62,481 nucleotides of DNA from CAVWDU01 sp963840725 (GCA_963840725.1 CAWIZY010000033.1:1-62481); one strand, 5' to 3'; numbered from the stretch's first letter, positions 36,724 through 45,657 are shown. Numbers and translations are program-made. Notes: a model not told the origin generated them from the sequence alone.

Positions 36724-38631
36724 CTACTCAGTAACGACACGCAATGAGGGCTCATTTTCGGCGTGTAACAAGCCATGAATCTCTATCCCGGTACCGGCGT
36801 TATAGAGATCCAGTAGAAACACCGCGATATCGGCGGTAATCTGTTGGCCCGGGATCAGTACCGGGATACCCGGGGGATACGGGACCACAAGATTGGCGCT
36901 GGTTCGTCCTATCAGCGCCTGATTGAGGCCGTGATGCTCGGCCGTCAATGCCAGATTTTCGGTCTCTCCAAAATAGGCATTGCGCGGCAACTCCGCGAGC
37001 GAACTGAGTGCAGGTAAGGACGACACTTTGCGCGGACGCAGAGCGCCACTCGCCGCAGGCGCCTTGCCCGCCAGTTTGCGTAATGCGCTGAGCAGGCGCA
37101 GCACCTTGCTCTCGGTAACACCCATGGTGACCAGTACCAGGAGCACGTTGTGGGTCACCTTCTCAACCTGAATACCGTAGTTCTCGAACAATTCCAGTTG
37201 TAAGCGGCGCGCGGATTTACCGGAAGCTGAAACGTCGATGCTGAGCTTGGTCGGATCGAGCCGGATGCCGTCGTCCGCAAGCTCTGCAGGTAGCATATCA
37301 GGCAGCTCCAGGACCCGAAAAACGCCGGTGGCCGCAATCCCCTCTCGCAACCGCGCGGCGATCGCTATACACCGCGACATTTGCGCAAAGCCTTCCATGC
37401 TCATTTGCTTACGAGCGACATCGAGACTGGCGATCATGGCGTATTGCGGACTGGTCGACATATGCATGTTCAGATCCTCTCGAAAGCGATATTCGTCGAA
37501 ATCGGGATCGCTGACATGGATCATGCTGGCCTGTGAGAAGGCCGACAGCATTTTGTGGCTGCTCTGGGTCACGTAGTCGGCCCCGCATTCCAGTGCATTG
37601 GGCCGAAGCTCCGGATGAAACCGGCCGTGGGCGTACCAGGCCTCGTCGATCAATACCTTCAGACCGGCTCGATGGGCGTATTCGATAATCGGCTCCAAAT
37701 CGTAATAGAAACCGTCGTAGGTGCAGGAGGTGAGCACCAGCAGCCGTGCATCAGGGTTGTCGTCGATAGCACGCAGAATCCGCTGTTGAGGCACTGGGCC
37801 ATAAAACCCGTAGTCCGCCTTGAGGGACGCCTCCAGGTATACGGGCTCGACACCGTACAGTATCACCGCGTGATGAATCGACTTGTGGCAGGCCTGATCC
37901 ACGATCATCTTGCCGCCGCTACCCAACAGATGCTGGACAATGACCTTGTTGGCCGTACTGGTCCCGTTGGTGACGAAAAATGTGTGGTCCGCTCCGAACG
38001 CCACAGCCGCCAGATCCTGGGATTCCTGGATGACACTGTGTGGCTCCAGCAGTGAATCCAGTTCCTGTACCGACACCGACAGGTCGGTATTAAAAATGTG
38101 CTCCCCCATCATCTGGTAAAAGCCAGTCACCCAGGGACTGTCGCGCAGGCTGTCGCCACCAGAGTGTCCCGGGGTGTGCCAGGCGTCCTTGGCACTGTAA
38201 ACATAGTCCCTGAGGGTATCGGCAAAGGGTGTGCGGGCCCGCAGCGCAACAGCGGTCTGAACCTGTCTGAAAAGATGTCGGGGTTTGTCGTCATTCCGAT
38301 CCAGCAGACCAACCGGCATATCCGGCATTGCGGAACCGGCCGCAGCAGCGAGAAACAGGTCCAACTCCGGGCGCAGCCCCTTGAGACGCGCGACCAGCTT
38401 GGCCGGATCGGCGACCCCGGCGCTATCGATAATGACCACCTGCAATAGCCCGTCTCGCGAGGCGAGCGCGACGGCCTCAGAGGGGTCGGTCAGGGGCAAA
38501 AACCGCAAACCACCCACGCCATCACTGCCGGCCACCTGATCAGCGCACTCGTTAAGTGCAATCACCCAGCGCTTGCGCAGCCCCTTGTCTGCACTAACCA
38601 CCGCCACATGACTGACGATTGCTGACACCAT
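36724..38631 (-). CDS. Orn/Lys/Arg decarboxylase (fold III, PLP)
   Basis: A 635-residue pyridoxal-phosphate decarboxylase of the fold-type I Orn/Arg/Lys group. An N-terminal response-regulator-like wing domain (residues 1-115) precedes the PLP domain. It contains FFVTNGTSTANKVIVQHL, the Asp-pairing region LKVLIDEAWYAHGRFHPEL and the PLP lysine in TQSSHKMLSAFSQASM near residue 370. The C-terminal domain ends with PYPPGIPVLIPGQ. The start ATG at 38631 follows AAGGAGCGGCA. It would make cadaverine, putrescine or agmatine; the amino acid cannot be told from the motifs. An Lrp-type regulator is divergent, 127 bp away, and probably controls it. Confidence 0.9.
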   Translation of the reverse strand: MVSAIVSHVAVVSADKGLRKRWVIALNECADQVAGSDGVGGLRFLPLTDPSEAVALASRDGLLQVVIIDSAGVADPAKLVARLKGLRPELDLFLAAAAGSAMPDMPVGLLDRNDDKPRHLFRQVQTAVALRARTPFADTLRDYVYSAKDAWHTPGHSGGDSLRDSPWVTGFYQMMGEHIFNTDLSVSVQELDSLLEPHSVIQESQDLAAVAFGADHTFFVTNGTSTANKVIVQHLLGSGGKMIVDQACHKSIHHAVILYGVEPVYLEASLKADYGFYGPVPQQRILRAIDDNPDARLLVLTSCTYDGFYYDLEPIIEYAHRAGLKVLIDEAWYAHGRFHPELRPNALECGADYVTQSSHKMLSAFSQASMIHVSDPDFDEYRFREDLNMHMSTSPQYAMIASLDVARKQMSMEGFAQMSRCIAIAARLREGIAATGVFRVLELPDMLPAELADDGIRLDPTKLSIDVSASGKSARRLQLELFENYGIQVEKVTHNVLLVLVTMGVTESKVLRLLSALRKLAGKAPAASGALRPRKVSSLPALSSLAELPRNAYFGETENLALTAEHHGLNQALIGRTSANLVVPYPPGIPVLIPGQQITADIAVFLLDLYNAGTGIEIHGLLHAENEPSLRVVTE

Positions 38632-38758
38632 TGCCGCTCCTTGAGTTTTTATTTGTTCGTGCAGCGCCACAGTGTAGGGGCCGCGACACCGTTATTGAAT
38701 AGCAAAATTTACGGATCGACGTATACTTTCATGCACTTTGACGGATTTTTCCTTTGAA

Positions 38759-39193
38759 ATGACAGACCTCGACGAGACCGACCAAAATCTTCTGTCCCTG
38801 TTACAGGCCAACAGTCGAACCAGCACCAGTGAACTGGCCAGAAAACTGGGTGTATCACGCAGTACCGTGCAGGACCGCATCGGCCGACTCGAGCGACGGC
38901 GTGTCATAGACGGCTACACGATTCGCTACCATGCAGAGTATGGCGGGCGCAGAATCAGTGCGCATGTCATGATTCAAATCAACCCTAAACAGAGCGCTCG
39001 CATCGTCGATGCACTGTCAAATATGAATGCAGTGACCACCCTGCAGACAGTGAGTGGCGTCTACGACCTGATGACCACCCTGCAGGCCGAAACCACTGAG
39101 GCCCTCGACCGTGTTCTGGACAAAATAGGTGCCCTGGCCGGCGTGGAAAAAACCACCACGGCCATTGTACTGACGACCAAATTCAGGCGTTAG
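38759..39193 (+). CDS. Lrp/AsnC-family transcription regulator
   Basis: A 144-residue regulator. An N-terminal winged helix (LDETDQNLLSLLQANSRTS, then SELARKLGVSRSTVQDRIGR) is followed by a RAM ligand domain with VSGVYDLMTTLQAETTE. ATG 38759 fits the family N-terminus; the TTG at 38738 adds seven non-conserved residues. It reads away from the decarboxylase gene across a shared 127-bp promoter region. A neighbouring amino-acid decarboxylase is a typical target for such an amino-acid sensor. The stop overlaps the convergent PlsC gene by 4 bp. Confidence 0.92.
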   Translation: MTDLDETDQNLLSLLQANSRTSTSELARKLGVSRSTVQDRIGRLERRRVIDGYTIRYHAEYGGRRISAHVMIQINPKQSARIVDALSNMNAVTTLQTVSGVYDLMTTLQAETTEALDRVLDKIGALAGVEKTTTAIVLTTKFRR

Positions 39194-39966
39194 CTCTGGT
39201 CTCCGCCAACTTCTGCGGCGGGTGCGGAGGCATAGGCATCCGGGTCCAGCCGATGCATTTCTGCTTCGATCCAGTTCTCCACCTGCGACATCATTTCATC
39301 GGGCGATCGTCCCTCAGAGGGGATCGGGGCGCCAAAAGAAACATCGATTGTCCCCGGGATAAACCAGAAGGAACGCCGCGGCCAGCACCTGCCCGAAGTA
39401 ACTGCAATCGGGATCACTGAGGCGCCTGTGGCTAGTGCCAGCCGGGTTCCGCCAGACTTGTAGACCCCTTTACTACCGCGTTCAGTGCGGGTTCCCTCGG
39501 GGAACATAATGATCCACTTGCCCCGATCCATCAGAATCTCGCCCTCTTCCGCCACCTTGGCCCAGGCCTCATTGCGCTTGCTGCGGTCAATATGCACCAT
39601 CTGCAAACGCCCCATGCACCAGCCAAAAATGGGTATCTGCAGAAGTTCTTTCTTAAATACGTATGCCAACGGGTGCGGCATCATGCTCGGGAAAAAAAAG
39701 GTCTCCCAGGTGGATTGGTGTTTGGGGCAAAGCACCACCCTGCGCATATCTTCCCGGGGCGGCAGATTCTGCTCACCGTGCAAGCGATATTTGACACCGC
39801 CGATCACCCTGGCCGCGACAATTACACCCTTTAGGTAAGGCACGGCAAACCACCACCAGACCTTTTCGTCGCTGACGAACAGAGAAAAAACCAGCAGACA
39901 GATCCCCAGGGGAATAACCGAGATGGTCATCCAGATAAACACCAGGCTCGAGCGAATCGCATTCAT
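39190..39966 (-). CDS. 1-acyl-glycerol-3-phosphate acyltransferase (PlsC family)
   Basis: A 258-residue membrane acyltransferase that adds the second acyl chain to lysophosphatidate. A membrane anchor at residues 5-35 is followed by the catalytic block CPKHQSTWETFFFP (residues 80-93), FPEGTRTERGSKGVYKSGG (near 155) and VIPIAVTSGRCWP. The catalytic box is H-x4-E instead of the usual H-x4-D, a variant also seen in other proteobacterial homologues. The C-terminus is Ala/Glu rich. It is convergent with and overlaps the Lrp gene by 4 bp. No second lipid gene is adjacent. Confidence 0.88.
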   Translation of the reverse strand: MNAIRSSLVFIWMTISVIPLGICLLVFSLFVSDEKVWWWFAVPYLKGVIVAARVIGGVKYRLHGEQNLPPREDMRRVVLCPKHQSTWETFFFPSMMPHPLAYVFKKELLQIPIFGWCMGRLQMVHIDRSKRNEAWAKVAEEGEILMDRGKWIIMFPEGTRTERGSKGVYKSGGTRLALATGASVIPIAVTSGRCWPRRSFWFIPGTIDVSFGAPIPSEGRSPDEMMSQVENWIEAEMHRLDPDAYASAPAAEVGGDQS

Positions 39967-40264
39967 AAGTCAGCGACTGCAGGCGTTGGAAGAGTGAGGC
40001 TTCGGAACAGTTTGGACATGGCAGAGCTTCCCGTGTCGAGGCCCGTGCATTAAACCAGAATGTGGCGACCGCATAAAACTCAGATGAGAGTTTTTTCTAA
40101 CGGTTAAGATGAGGGGGCCTCAAACTCTCCGCCCGGGATAGGGAGACGGAGAAGGAGATAGCGAGGGAGATACTGTCACTAAACGGCCCCGAAAAACTGC
40201 AATTCGATACCGATGAAGTTATACTGGCTCGCGGACATGAGCCGATGAGCGGCGGTGGAACAGC

Positions 40265-40600
40265 TTGGAAAAAGCGTTATCAAAAGCGGATATCAGGGCC
40301 AGCCTGGAGCAGGAGACGCAACAGTACCTGCGCGAAGGTGGCCGGGTGCAGCAAGTGCCGACCGGCACCAGTGGCAAAAACCCCGGGGATGCGCCTTTGT
40401 TCCTTAACCGGCGCCTGTTCTCCGAGCCCCCCGCCAGCAGAACACCCGTACCCGAGGTCGTCGCCGCCATTGAGGGGCGGCGCCAATCAATGCGCAAACG
40501 CTCGCCTGAGCCGAAGCGCAGTCGGCTGCCGCGTCCACGCAGAAAGATCATCTATGATGATTTCGGTGAGCCGCTGCGCAAGGTCTGGACCGAAGAGTAG
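40265..40600 (+). CDS. small basic protein, unknown
   Basis: A 111-residue frame with a TTG start (no ATG or GTG in frame upstream before the stop). The N-terminus is helical (KALSKADIRASLEQETQQYL, then REGGRVQQVP). The C-terminus is very basic and Pro/Arg rich (PEPKRSRLPRPRRKI) and closes with an acidic IYDDFGEPLRKVWTEE. This pattern of an N-terminal helix and basic tail suggests nucleic-acid or ribosome contact. Proteins starting this way occur as hypothetical genes in gammaproteobacteria. The overlapping frames at 40219-40551 (-) and 40245-40616 (+) look like shadows. I cannot name a family. Confidence 0.5.
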   Translation: MEKALSKADIRASLEQETQQYLREGGRVQQVPTGTSGKNPGDAPLFLNRRLFSEPPASRTPVPEVVAAIEGRRQSMRKRSPEPKRSRLPRPRRKIIYDDFGEPLRKVWTEE

Positions 40601-40689
40601 TCACCACTTTTCGTAACCTGCAGCCGTCGCTGCTGTGTAGCATCATGCCCGGGGAGACACACAGTGATGTCCAGTTCCTGTTCACAATC

Positions 40690-40840
40690 CCGCACACTGT
40701 CCGTATCAGCCCTGCTACAAGCCCCTCGTACCAGACCCTCATGGACGCCGCTCTTACCAGGCTCCTGATACAGGCCCTTCGTACAGACAGCCTTTCGCGC
40801 CAGACGTTTAAGCAAGACCTTTGAACACGACCTTTGCGTA
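40690..40840. repeat. degenerate 12-14-bp tandem repeat
   Basis: Loose units such as CCCTCGTACCAGA, CTCTTACCAGG, CTCCTGATACAGG and CCCTTCGTACAGA recur about every 13 bp. Individual units differ at several positions, so the borders are approximate. The repeat occupies most of the 320-bp gap between the small basic protein gene and the terminator of the sortase-substrate gene; I see no gene in the gap. Confidence 0.45.
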
Positions 40841-40876
40841 AAAGCTGCGTGAGAGGCGGGTATAAAAATCACCCAT

Positions 40877-40900
40877 AAAAAAAGGGGCCGAAGCCCCTTC
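40877..40900 (-). terminator. Rho-independent terminator of the sortase operon
   Basis: On the minus strand AAGGGGC, loop TTCG, GCCCCTT, then a run of T. The stem is a perfect 7 bp with a tetraloop and it lies 20 bp after the stop codon of the substrate gene. This is the clearest terminator in the window. Confidence 0.9.
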
Positions 40901-40919
40901 ACAGCTTGCTATCGTGCGC

Positions 40920-41471
40920 TTAGGAAACGCGGCGACGGATGCTGCTGAGCAGACCACCGAGAGCGAGGAATCCACCACCGGCGAGACCAGCCAGGAACAA
41001 CGGGCTAGCCGTAGTCGGCATTTCGACGGTGTCTTCAACCATCATGACCGCATCCATGTCGTCCATGCCATCGTCGTCTTCGAGCACCAGTGCCCAGCGA
41101 TCGCTAGGAATGTACACGTTCAGCTCCTGACCGCGCATCAAATCGCTGGCGCGATACTTACGGCCACCGATCTCTGCACGCCAGTCGGCGGGCACAGTGA
41201 TGTTGCGGCTGTCGCCACGGCTGCCGTCGACATGTACCGGACGGAACGTGAGGTTGTTACCACGCACACGGACCACTTCAATGGTGGCCTTGGCATACAG
41301 TTCACCGTTCCTCTCGTAGACACCACGACAGGTCTGACCGATATCGGGATTGCTTGCCAGCATTTCGGCTGACCAGTTGATATCGTCGCAAGTTGAAACC
41401 TGTGCTACCGCTGCCTGCCCCATGGACAGGGAAAGCGCCATTCCCACAGCTACTACCAGCTTCTTTTTCAT
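40920..41471 (-). CDS. secreted protein with LPXTG-like sorting tail, probable sortase substrate
   Basis: A 183-residue protein. Residues 1-23 form a signal peptide (KKKLVVAVGMALSLSMGQA). The middle part has two cysteines (residues 28 and 48) that could form a disulphide and reads as a small beta-domain I do not recognise. An acidic linker (EDDDGMDDMD, near 130) follows. Then comes EMPTTASP, a hydrophobic helix (LFLAGLAGGGFLALGGLL) and the basic end SSIRRRVS. That tail order (polar pentapeptide, helix, Arg) is the sortase sorting signal, here MPTTA instead of LPXTG. A sortase gene lies 12 bp upstream on the same strand, so it is likely the enzyme's dedicated target. Confidence 0.75.
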   Translation of the reverse strand: MKKKLVVAVGMALSLSMGQAAVAQVSTCDDINWSAEMLASNPDIGQTCRGVYERNGELYAKATIEVVRVRGNNLTFRPVHVDGSRGDSRNITVPADWRAEIGGRKYRASDLMRGQELNVYIPSDRWALVLEDDDGMDDMDAVMMVEDTVEMPTTASPLFLAGLAGGGFLALGGLLSSIRRRVS

Positions 41472-41483
41472 GTCAATTCCTCC

Positions 41484-42425
41484 TTAGTTTTGATTGACAT
41501 TGGTGGTGTCGAGTGACGCAGTCACGATAAATCGCTGGGGCGCATGCCCGACAAAGTAAAACGGATAACATGTCACCAGGGTAACCGTTTGTTCTTCTGT
41601 ATCCTGCAAAAGCGCTATGTCCGAAATTTCGACAATATGCGCGGCTTCCACGACGAAATATTTGTGCCCTTCGAGCGTTTGCAGAATTATTCTGTCTCCA
41701 ATCTGGATGTCCTTCAAAGCCCGGAAGTAGCCATCTCGATGCCCTGAAATTCCAATATTTCCGGCTTCATGTGGAAATGCCATACCACTGATAATGCCCG
41801 CACCGCGATCCATGGTCAGGTCGGTATCTTCAGAATAGACCGGTACTTTTAACTTCACCGAGGGTACTTCGAGCACTCCCAGCACTGAGGGCAAATCGGC
41901 ATTGAGACTGCGCTGATAGTCTTCCACGCGAGAGGGTGCCCACAAGGTCGTGTCCGGTTGGCCAACATCTGTGACTGTGGGTAAATGATCAAACTGCTGC
42001 GGATCCAGGGAATCGGGCACCTGCTCCAACATGGCCAAGGCCGCGCTGGATGCATGAACGACCGGGTGCTCGGCTGTGGCTGAATTGACAGCGACCAACT
42101 CACCGGATGGCGGAAACTGTGGGACTGTTTGTTTGCTCAAGGCGGTCCGTTGGCTCAGGGCTGTTGATTGGCTCAGGGCTGTTGATTGGCTCAGGGCTGT
42201 CTGTTCACTTACAGCGCCAGACTGATTGGCCGCGTACTGAACCGCGGCGGCTTCGAACCCTGCAATACCCTGACGACGCTCGACCTCCCCTTGCGCCAAC
42301 TGCACGGCAAAAAACCCCGTCAACAGCACCCCCGCTGCATAACTAAGCAGTTCTCCAGCACGGAAGGCAAACAAGCCTGGCTTCACTACCATAAGTAGAT
42401 TCTGGTCTTCCCTGTAATCTTGCAT
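41484..42425 (-). CDS. class GN-like sortase with long repeat-bearing N-terminal arm
   Basis: Sortases cut a sorting motif and attach the protein to an acceptor. The C-terminal 150 residues carry the three catalytic residues: His in GISGHRDGYF, Cys in VTLVTCYPFYF and Arg in GHAPQRFIV. An N-terminal membrane span near residues 28-46 anchors it, and a 110-residue arm separates it from the catalytic domain. The arm includes five copies of a 6-residue unit (TALSQS) encoded by an 18-bp tandem array. The known gammaproteobacterial class is about 200 residues, so 313 is long. The gene leads a two-gene operon with the tail-bearing protein downstream and a terminator after it. Confidence 0.85.
   Translation of the reverse strand: MQDYREDQNLLMVVKPGLFAFRAGELLSYAAGVLLTGFFAVQLAQGEVERRQGIAGFEAAAVQYAANQSGAVSEQTALSQSTALSQSTALSQRTALSKQTVPQFPPSGELVAVNSATAEHPVVHASSAALAMLEQVPDSLDPQQFDHLPTVTDVGQPDTTLWAPSRVEDYQRSLNADLPSVLGVLEVPSVKLKVPVYSEDTDLTMDRGAGIISGMAFPHEAGNIGISGHRDGYFRALKDIQIGDRIILQTLEGHKYFVVEAAHIVEISDIALLQDTEEQTVTLVTCYPFYFVGHAPQRFIVTASLDTTNVNQN
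42127..42216. repeat. 18-bp tandem array inside the sortase gene
   Basis: Five 18-bp units; the two central ones are identical (GTTGATTGGCTCAGGGCT) and the outer ones diverge. Because the unit is a multiple of three, copy changes would lengthen the linker without breaking the frame. Confidence 0.85.
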
Positions 42426-42593
42426 TCGTTTTGCGCTTCAGGCTGTTATCCCGCTGCAGCCTGTCACCCGAGTGCGCTCAACCTTGGCGCTGCCCGGATT
42501 GTAGTTGTTTTTTTGTAAGATGCTAGTTTAATTGTGTTTTGTCAAATTGTGAGAGTAGCAAATAGTCACAGGATTGCAGCACAACCGGCCACT

Positions 42594-42653
42594 ATCCCGG
42601 AACGTGTCCCGGAACGTATCCCGGAACGTATCCCGGAACGTATCCGGGAGCGC
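42594..42653. repeat. five 12-bp tandem units
   Basis: Units ATCCCGGAACGT (three exact), GTCCCGGAACGT and ATCCGGGAGCGC. The array lies in the 345-bp gap between the sortase gene and the amidohydrolase. The sortase promoter should lie at 42426-42540. No gene is supported here; the frame with PERI repeats (42534-42866) runs into the amidohydrolase end on the opposite strand. Confidence 0.85.
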
Positions 42654-42770
42654 GTATTGCGTGCGGAGGAGAGTTTGGCAACGGCGCAGGACAGCGGCGC
42701 ATTCGGGGAGCGCCTGATCGCTGCCAACGCAGACACTACCCATCTGGTCTGTACCTCGGGCTACCACCCT

Positions 42771-44483
42771 CTACCTGGGGCTGCTATAAATGATCACGCC
42801 ACCCACCAGCGTGAGCTCAACCTCCAGTTCGCGCATGGCCTGAGAGTCGTACAGAGGATTATCTGATAACACAACCAGGTCCGCGTATTTACCCGGCTCC
42901 AGTGAGCCGCGATTGGTCTCTTGCCTGACTTGCCAGGCGGCATCAATCGTCACTGCTCGCAGAGCTTCCATAACCGTGAGGCGTTGCTCCGGTCCCAAAA
43001 GGTCTCCCCCGGTGGTCATACGATGGACCATACTCCACACAGCCTGTAAAGGCTGCATAGGGGTTACCGGTGTGTCCAGATGGGAGCTGAATCGCAGACC
43101 CGCCTCTGCGGCCCACCGTGCAGGGCTCATGTTTGCAGCTCGCTCGGGCCCCATGAAAATGTCGCGGTGTCTGTCGCCCCAGTACCAGGTATGCGCCGAA
43201 AAAAAGCTCGGCGTGATACCCAGTTTGCTCATGCGCTGCAACTGGTCTTCACGGGCCATCTGCGCATGGATCAGAATCAGCCTGGGGTCGGCGACCGGAT
43301 GAGCGCTCTGAGCCTCGGCAAAAGCGTCGAGTATGTCCTCTATCGAGGCGTCTCCATTGCCGTGTATAGCCAGTTGATAGTCGAGGCCGTGCAGCGCCGC
43401 GACCTGCTCGAACAGCTTTTCCCGGGGCACTGCCGGATAGCCTCGATAGGCCGAATCACCCTTGAATGGCACGTGATAAGGCTCGCTCAAATAACCGGTG
43501 TATCCCTGAATACTGCCATCGGCGACGATCTTTACCGCCGGCACCACGAGCTTCTCTGTGGCGTACTCCTCCGGATCGAAGCTACCGTCCAGCAACGCTT
43601 CTCCCCATTGACCCGCCATAGCAAATACCACCAGTCGCTGGGGGATCACCCCGAAACGGCTGAACAGGGCAAGCCCGCGCAACCACCGTGGGTCGACCCC
43701 GCCGGACTGGGCCGTGGTCACTCCCGCCGCAGCGTATTGCAATCCGGCCAACTTCATCATGCGATAAACATCCAGCACAGGCAGATCCTGGGTCTGTGCC
43801 AAGAGGCCCAGTCGCGCTGTCTCCTCCAGCAATCCATTGGGTTCCAGGGAGCCCGATCGCCGACCAATAACACCACCCTCCGGGTCGGGCGTGTCCGGGC
43901 CGATACCCGCCAGGGCCAATGCCATGCTGTTAGCTACCAGCATATGCCCTGACACATGCAGTACCGCTATCGGGTGCTCCGTAGAGACGGTATCGAGTTC
44001 TTCCCGACTGGGGTGGCGCCCTTCCTCCAGCAGCGTGTCGTCATAGCCGAAACCGCGCACCCACTCACCCGGCTCCGTCTGTGCCGCGCGATCTGCCAAG
44101 GCCTGTAGCAGATCGGCCATGCGTTGTATGTCGCCCACCGGCGGACTATTCAGATCAGCGGCGACAACCCCCAGAGCAGAGAGGGGAAAATGCCCGTGGG
44201 CATCGATAAAACCAGGCAGGACTGCGCGTCCATACAGATCCGTGACCATCGTCTCCGCATCCACCAACGCCATAATTTCGTCGGTGGTTCCCACTGCATC
44301 GATGCGGTCCCCGCGCACGGACAGTGCCTCGACAATGCGATTCTCTGAATCCATGGTGAGCACATCACCGTTGACAAACACCTGATGAACAGGTGGTTCA
44401 GGTAAGCGCAGCGCAATCTTCAACAACACGGCCATGCCCGTTGCCAAAGCAAGCAGCACCAGTAAGACAGTGCGCCAACTCAT
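42771..44483 (-). CDS. YtcJ-like amidohydrolase (amidohydrolase 3 family)
   Basis: A 570-residue metal-dependent amidohydrolase. An N-terminal membrane helix (residues 4-22) anchors it, so it faces the periplasm or membrane surface. The metal motif is FIDAHGHF near residue 92. Later motifs include LHVSGHMLVANSMALALAG, AIHGNGDASIEDILDAFAEA, LILIHAQM and FSSHLDTPVTPM, each with family His or Asp. The C-terminal end TRGSLEPGKYADLVVLSDNP is typical. Relatives cleave N-substituted amides or imides; the natural substrate here is unknown. It is the last gene of a leftward set with two acyl-CoA dehydrogenases. Confidence 0.88.
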   Translation of the reverse strand: MSWRTVLLVLLALATGMAVLLKIALRLPEPPVHQVFVNGDVLTMDSENRIVEALSVRGDRIDAVGTTDEIMALVDAETMVTDLYGRAVLPGFIDAHGHFPLSALGVVAADLNSPPVGDIQRMADLLQALADRAAQTEPGEWVRGFGYDDTLLEEGRHPSREELDTVSTEHPIAVLHVSGHMLVANSMALALAGIGPDTPDPEGGVIGRRSGSLEPNGLLEETARLGLLAQTQDLPVLDVYRMMKLAGLQYAAAGVTTAQSGGVDPRWLRGLALFSRFGVIPQRLVVFAMAGQWGEALLDGSFDPEEYATEKLVVPAVKIVADGSIQGYTGYLSEPYHVPFKGDSAYRGYPAVPREKLFEQVAALHGLDYQLAIHGNGDASIEDILDAFAEAQSAHPVADPRLILIHAQMAREDQLQRMSKLGITPSFFSAHTWYWGDRHRDIFMGPERAANMSPARWAAEAGLRFSSHLDTPVTPMQPLQAVWSMVHRMTTGGDLLGPEQRLTVMEALRAVTIDAAWQVRQETNRGSLEPGKYADLVVLSDNPLYDSQAMRELEVELTLVGGVIIYSSPR

Positions 44484-44532
44484 AACAGGCTTCCGTTGGC
44501 GACACCCACTGGCCCGTAATGGATGCGCGGGT

Positions 44533-45648
44533 TCATATCAGCTCCGCCGCAAGTTGGTCACGGTGCCAGGGGCCGTCACCCCACAAAAACTGACTGTGCT
44601 TCTGCCGCTTGAAATAAAGGTGCAAATAGCACTCCCAGGTAAAGCCGATACCACCGTGACACTGCAGCGTTCTCGCCGATGCAAACGCGGCCGTGTCGCT
44701 GGCGGAGGACTTCGCCATATGCGCAAAGCGTGGGGCGCGTTCTGGCTGTGTATCGAGCGCGCAAGCCGCATTGTAAACCAGCGATTTACTCTCATCGATC
44801 TGCAGCATCACATTGACCAGCGGATGCTTGACCGCCTGAAAGAACCCCAGCGGCCGGTCAAATTGCTGTCGGGCGTTCACATACTCGACCGTAGTTTGGA
44901 GTTGCCACTCCGCTGCCCCTACCATATCCGCCGCAAGCAGGGTCCAGATAGCCGGAAAGGCCGCCCTCAGAGCAGCCTCAGCATCACCGTCCAGCGGCTC
45001 TGCAGCAACCCCGGCAAACCGCAGGTGAGCCTGGTCCCGGGTCAGATCAAGCAGTGCGTCCGGGGCAATCTCCAGCCCTGAGGCATCACTGGCGACCCAG
45101 AACAACTGCAAGGCCTGCGCTCCCATGGCGACAACCAGAAATCGCTCAGACTTACGCGCATCCTGCACAAACCAGGCACTGCCATGCAGAGCCCCGTCGC
45201 GAAATTCCACCTCGCTGCGCAGCGGCTCCCAATTGCCCGCCCGGTCCGCACAGGCTAATGTTGCAGACGTGCCGCCGGCAATCTCCTCCAGTGCTGTGCT
45301 GCCACCATCGCCACAGGCAGCCAGTATCAAGCTGGCGTTCAGGGTGGACAATAAGGGGCTGGGACATGCGGCGCGACCCAACTCCTCAGCTAGCCCCGCC
45401 ACACCCACCAGCGGCATGCCAACGCCGCCGCAGGATTCCGGGACCGCCAGTCCCGACCAACCCAGGTCAACCATCTGTCGCCAGAGATCCCGATCCCAGC
45501 GGCATTCGGGCATCCGGTCTGGCGTTGGATCGTCGGCGACGAGCGCATGCAACCGATCGACGGGACAATTGTCATGAAAGAACTTTCGAGCTGAGGTCTT
45601 CAGCATGGCCGCTTCTTCGCCGAAGCCAAAATTGTCAGGTTGTTTCAT
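44533..45648 (-). CDS. acyl-CoA dehydrogenase
   Basis: A 371-residue flavoenzyme of the divergent FadE-like type often found paired. The N-terminal helical domain has WSGLAVPESCGGVGMPLVGV near residue 55-75. The beta domain is weakly conserved, and the C-terminal domain shows LQCHGGIGFTWECYLHLYFK near 340. The base Glu of typical enzymes lies outside the motifs I can see. Such partners form alpha2beta2 heteromers acting on CoA esters of ring or branched compounds. Only 9 bp separates it from the upstream acyl-CoA dehydrogenase, so the two are probably subunits of one enzyme. Confidence 0.88.
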   Translation of the reverse strand: MKQPDNFGFGEEAAMLKTSARKFFHDNCPVDRLHALVADDPTPDRMPECRWDRDLWRQMVDLGWSGLAVPESCGGVGMPLVGVAGLAEELGRAACPSPLLSTLNASLILAACGDGGSTALEEIAGGTSATLACADRAGNWEPLRSEVEFRDGALHGSAWFVQDARKSERFLVVAMGAQALQLFWVASDASGLEIAPDALLDLTRDQAHLRFAGVAAEPLDGDAEAALRAAFPAIWTLLAADMVGAAEWQLQTTVEYVNARQQFDRPLGFFQAVKHPLVNVMLQIDESKSLVYNAACALDTQPERAPRFAHMAKSSASDTAAFASARTLQCHGGIGFTWECYLHLYFKRQKHSQFLWGDGPWHRDQLAAELI

Positions 45649-45657
45649 CGCGAGTTC

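Noticed and set aside
42534..42866. 110-residue frame with PERI repeats
   Set aside because: It is generated by the 12-bp tandem array, lacks a ribosome site and overlaps the end of the amidohydrolase on the other strand.
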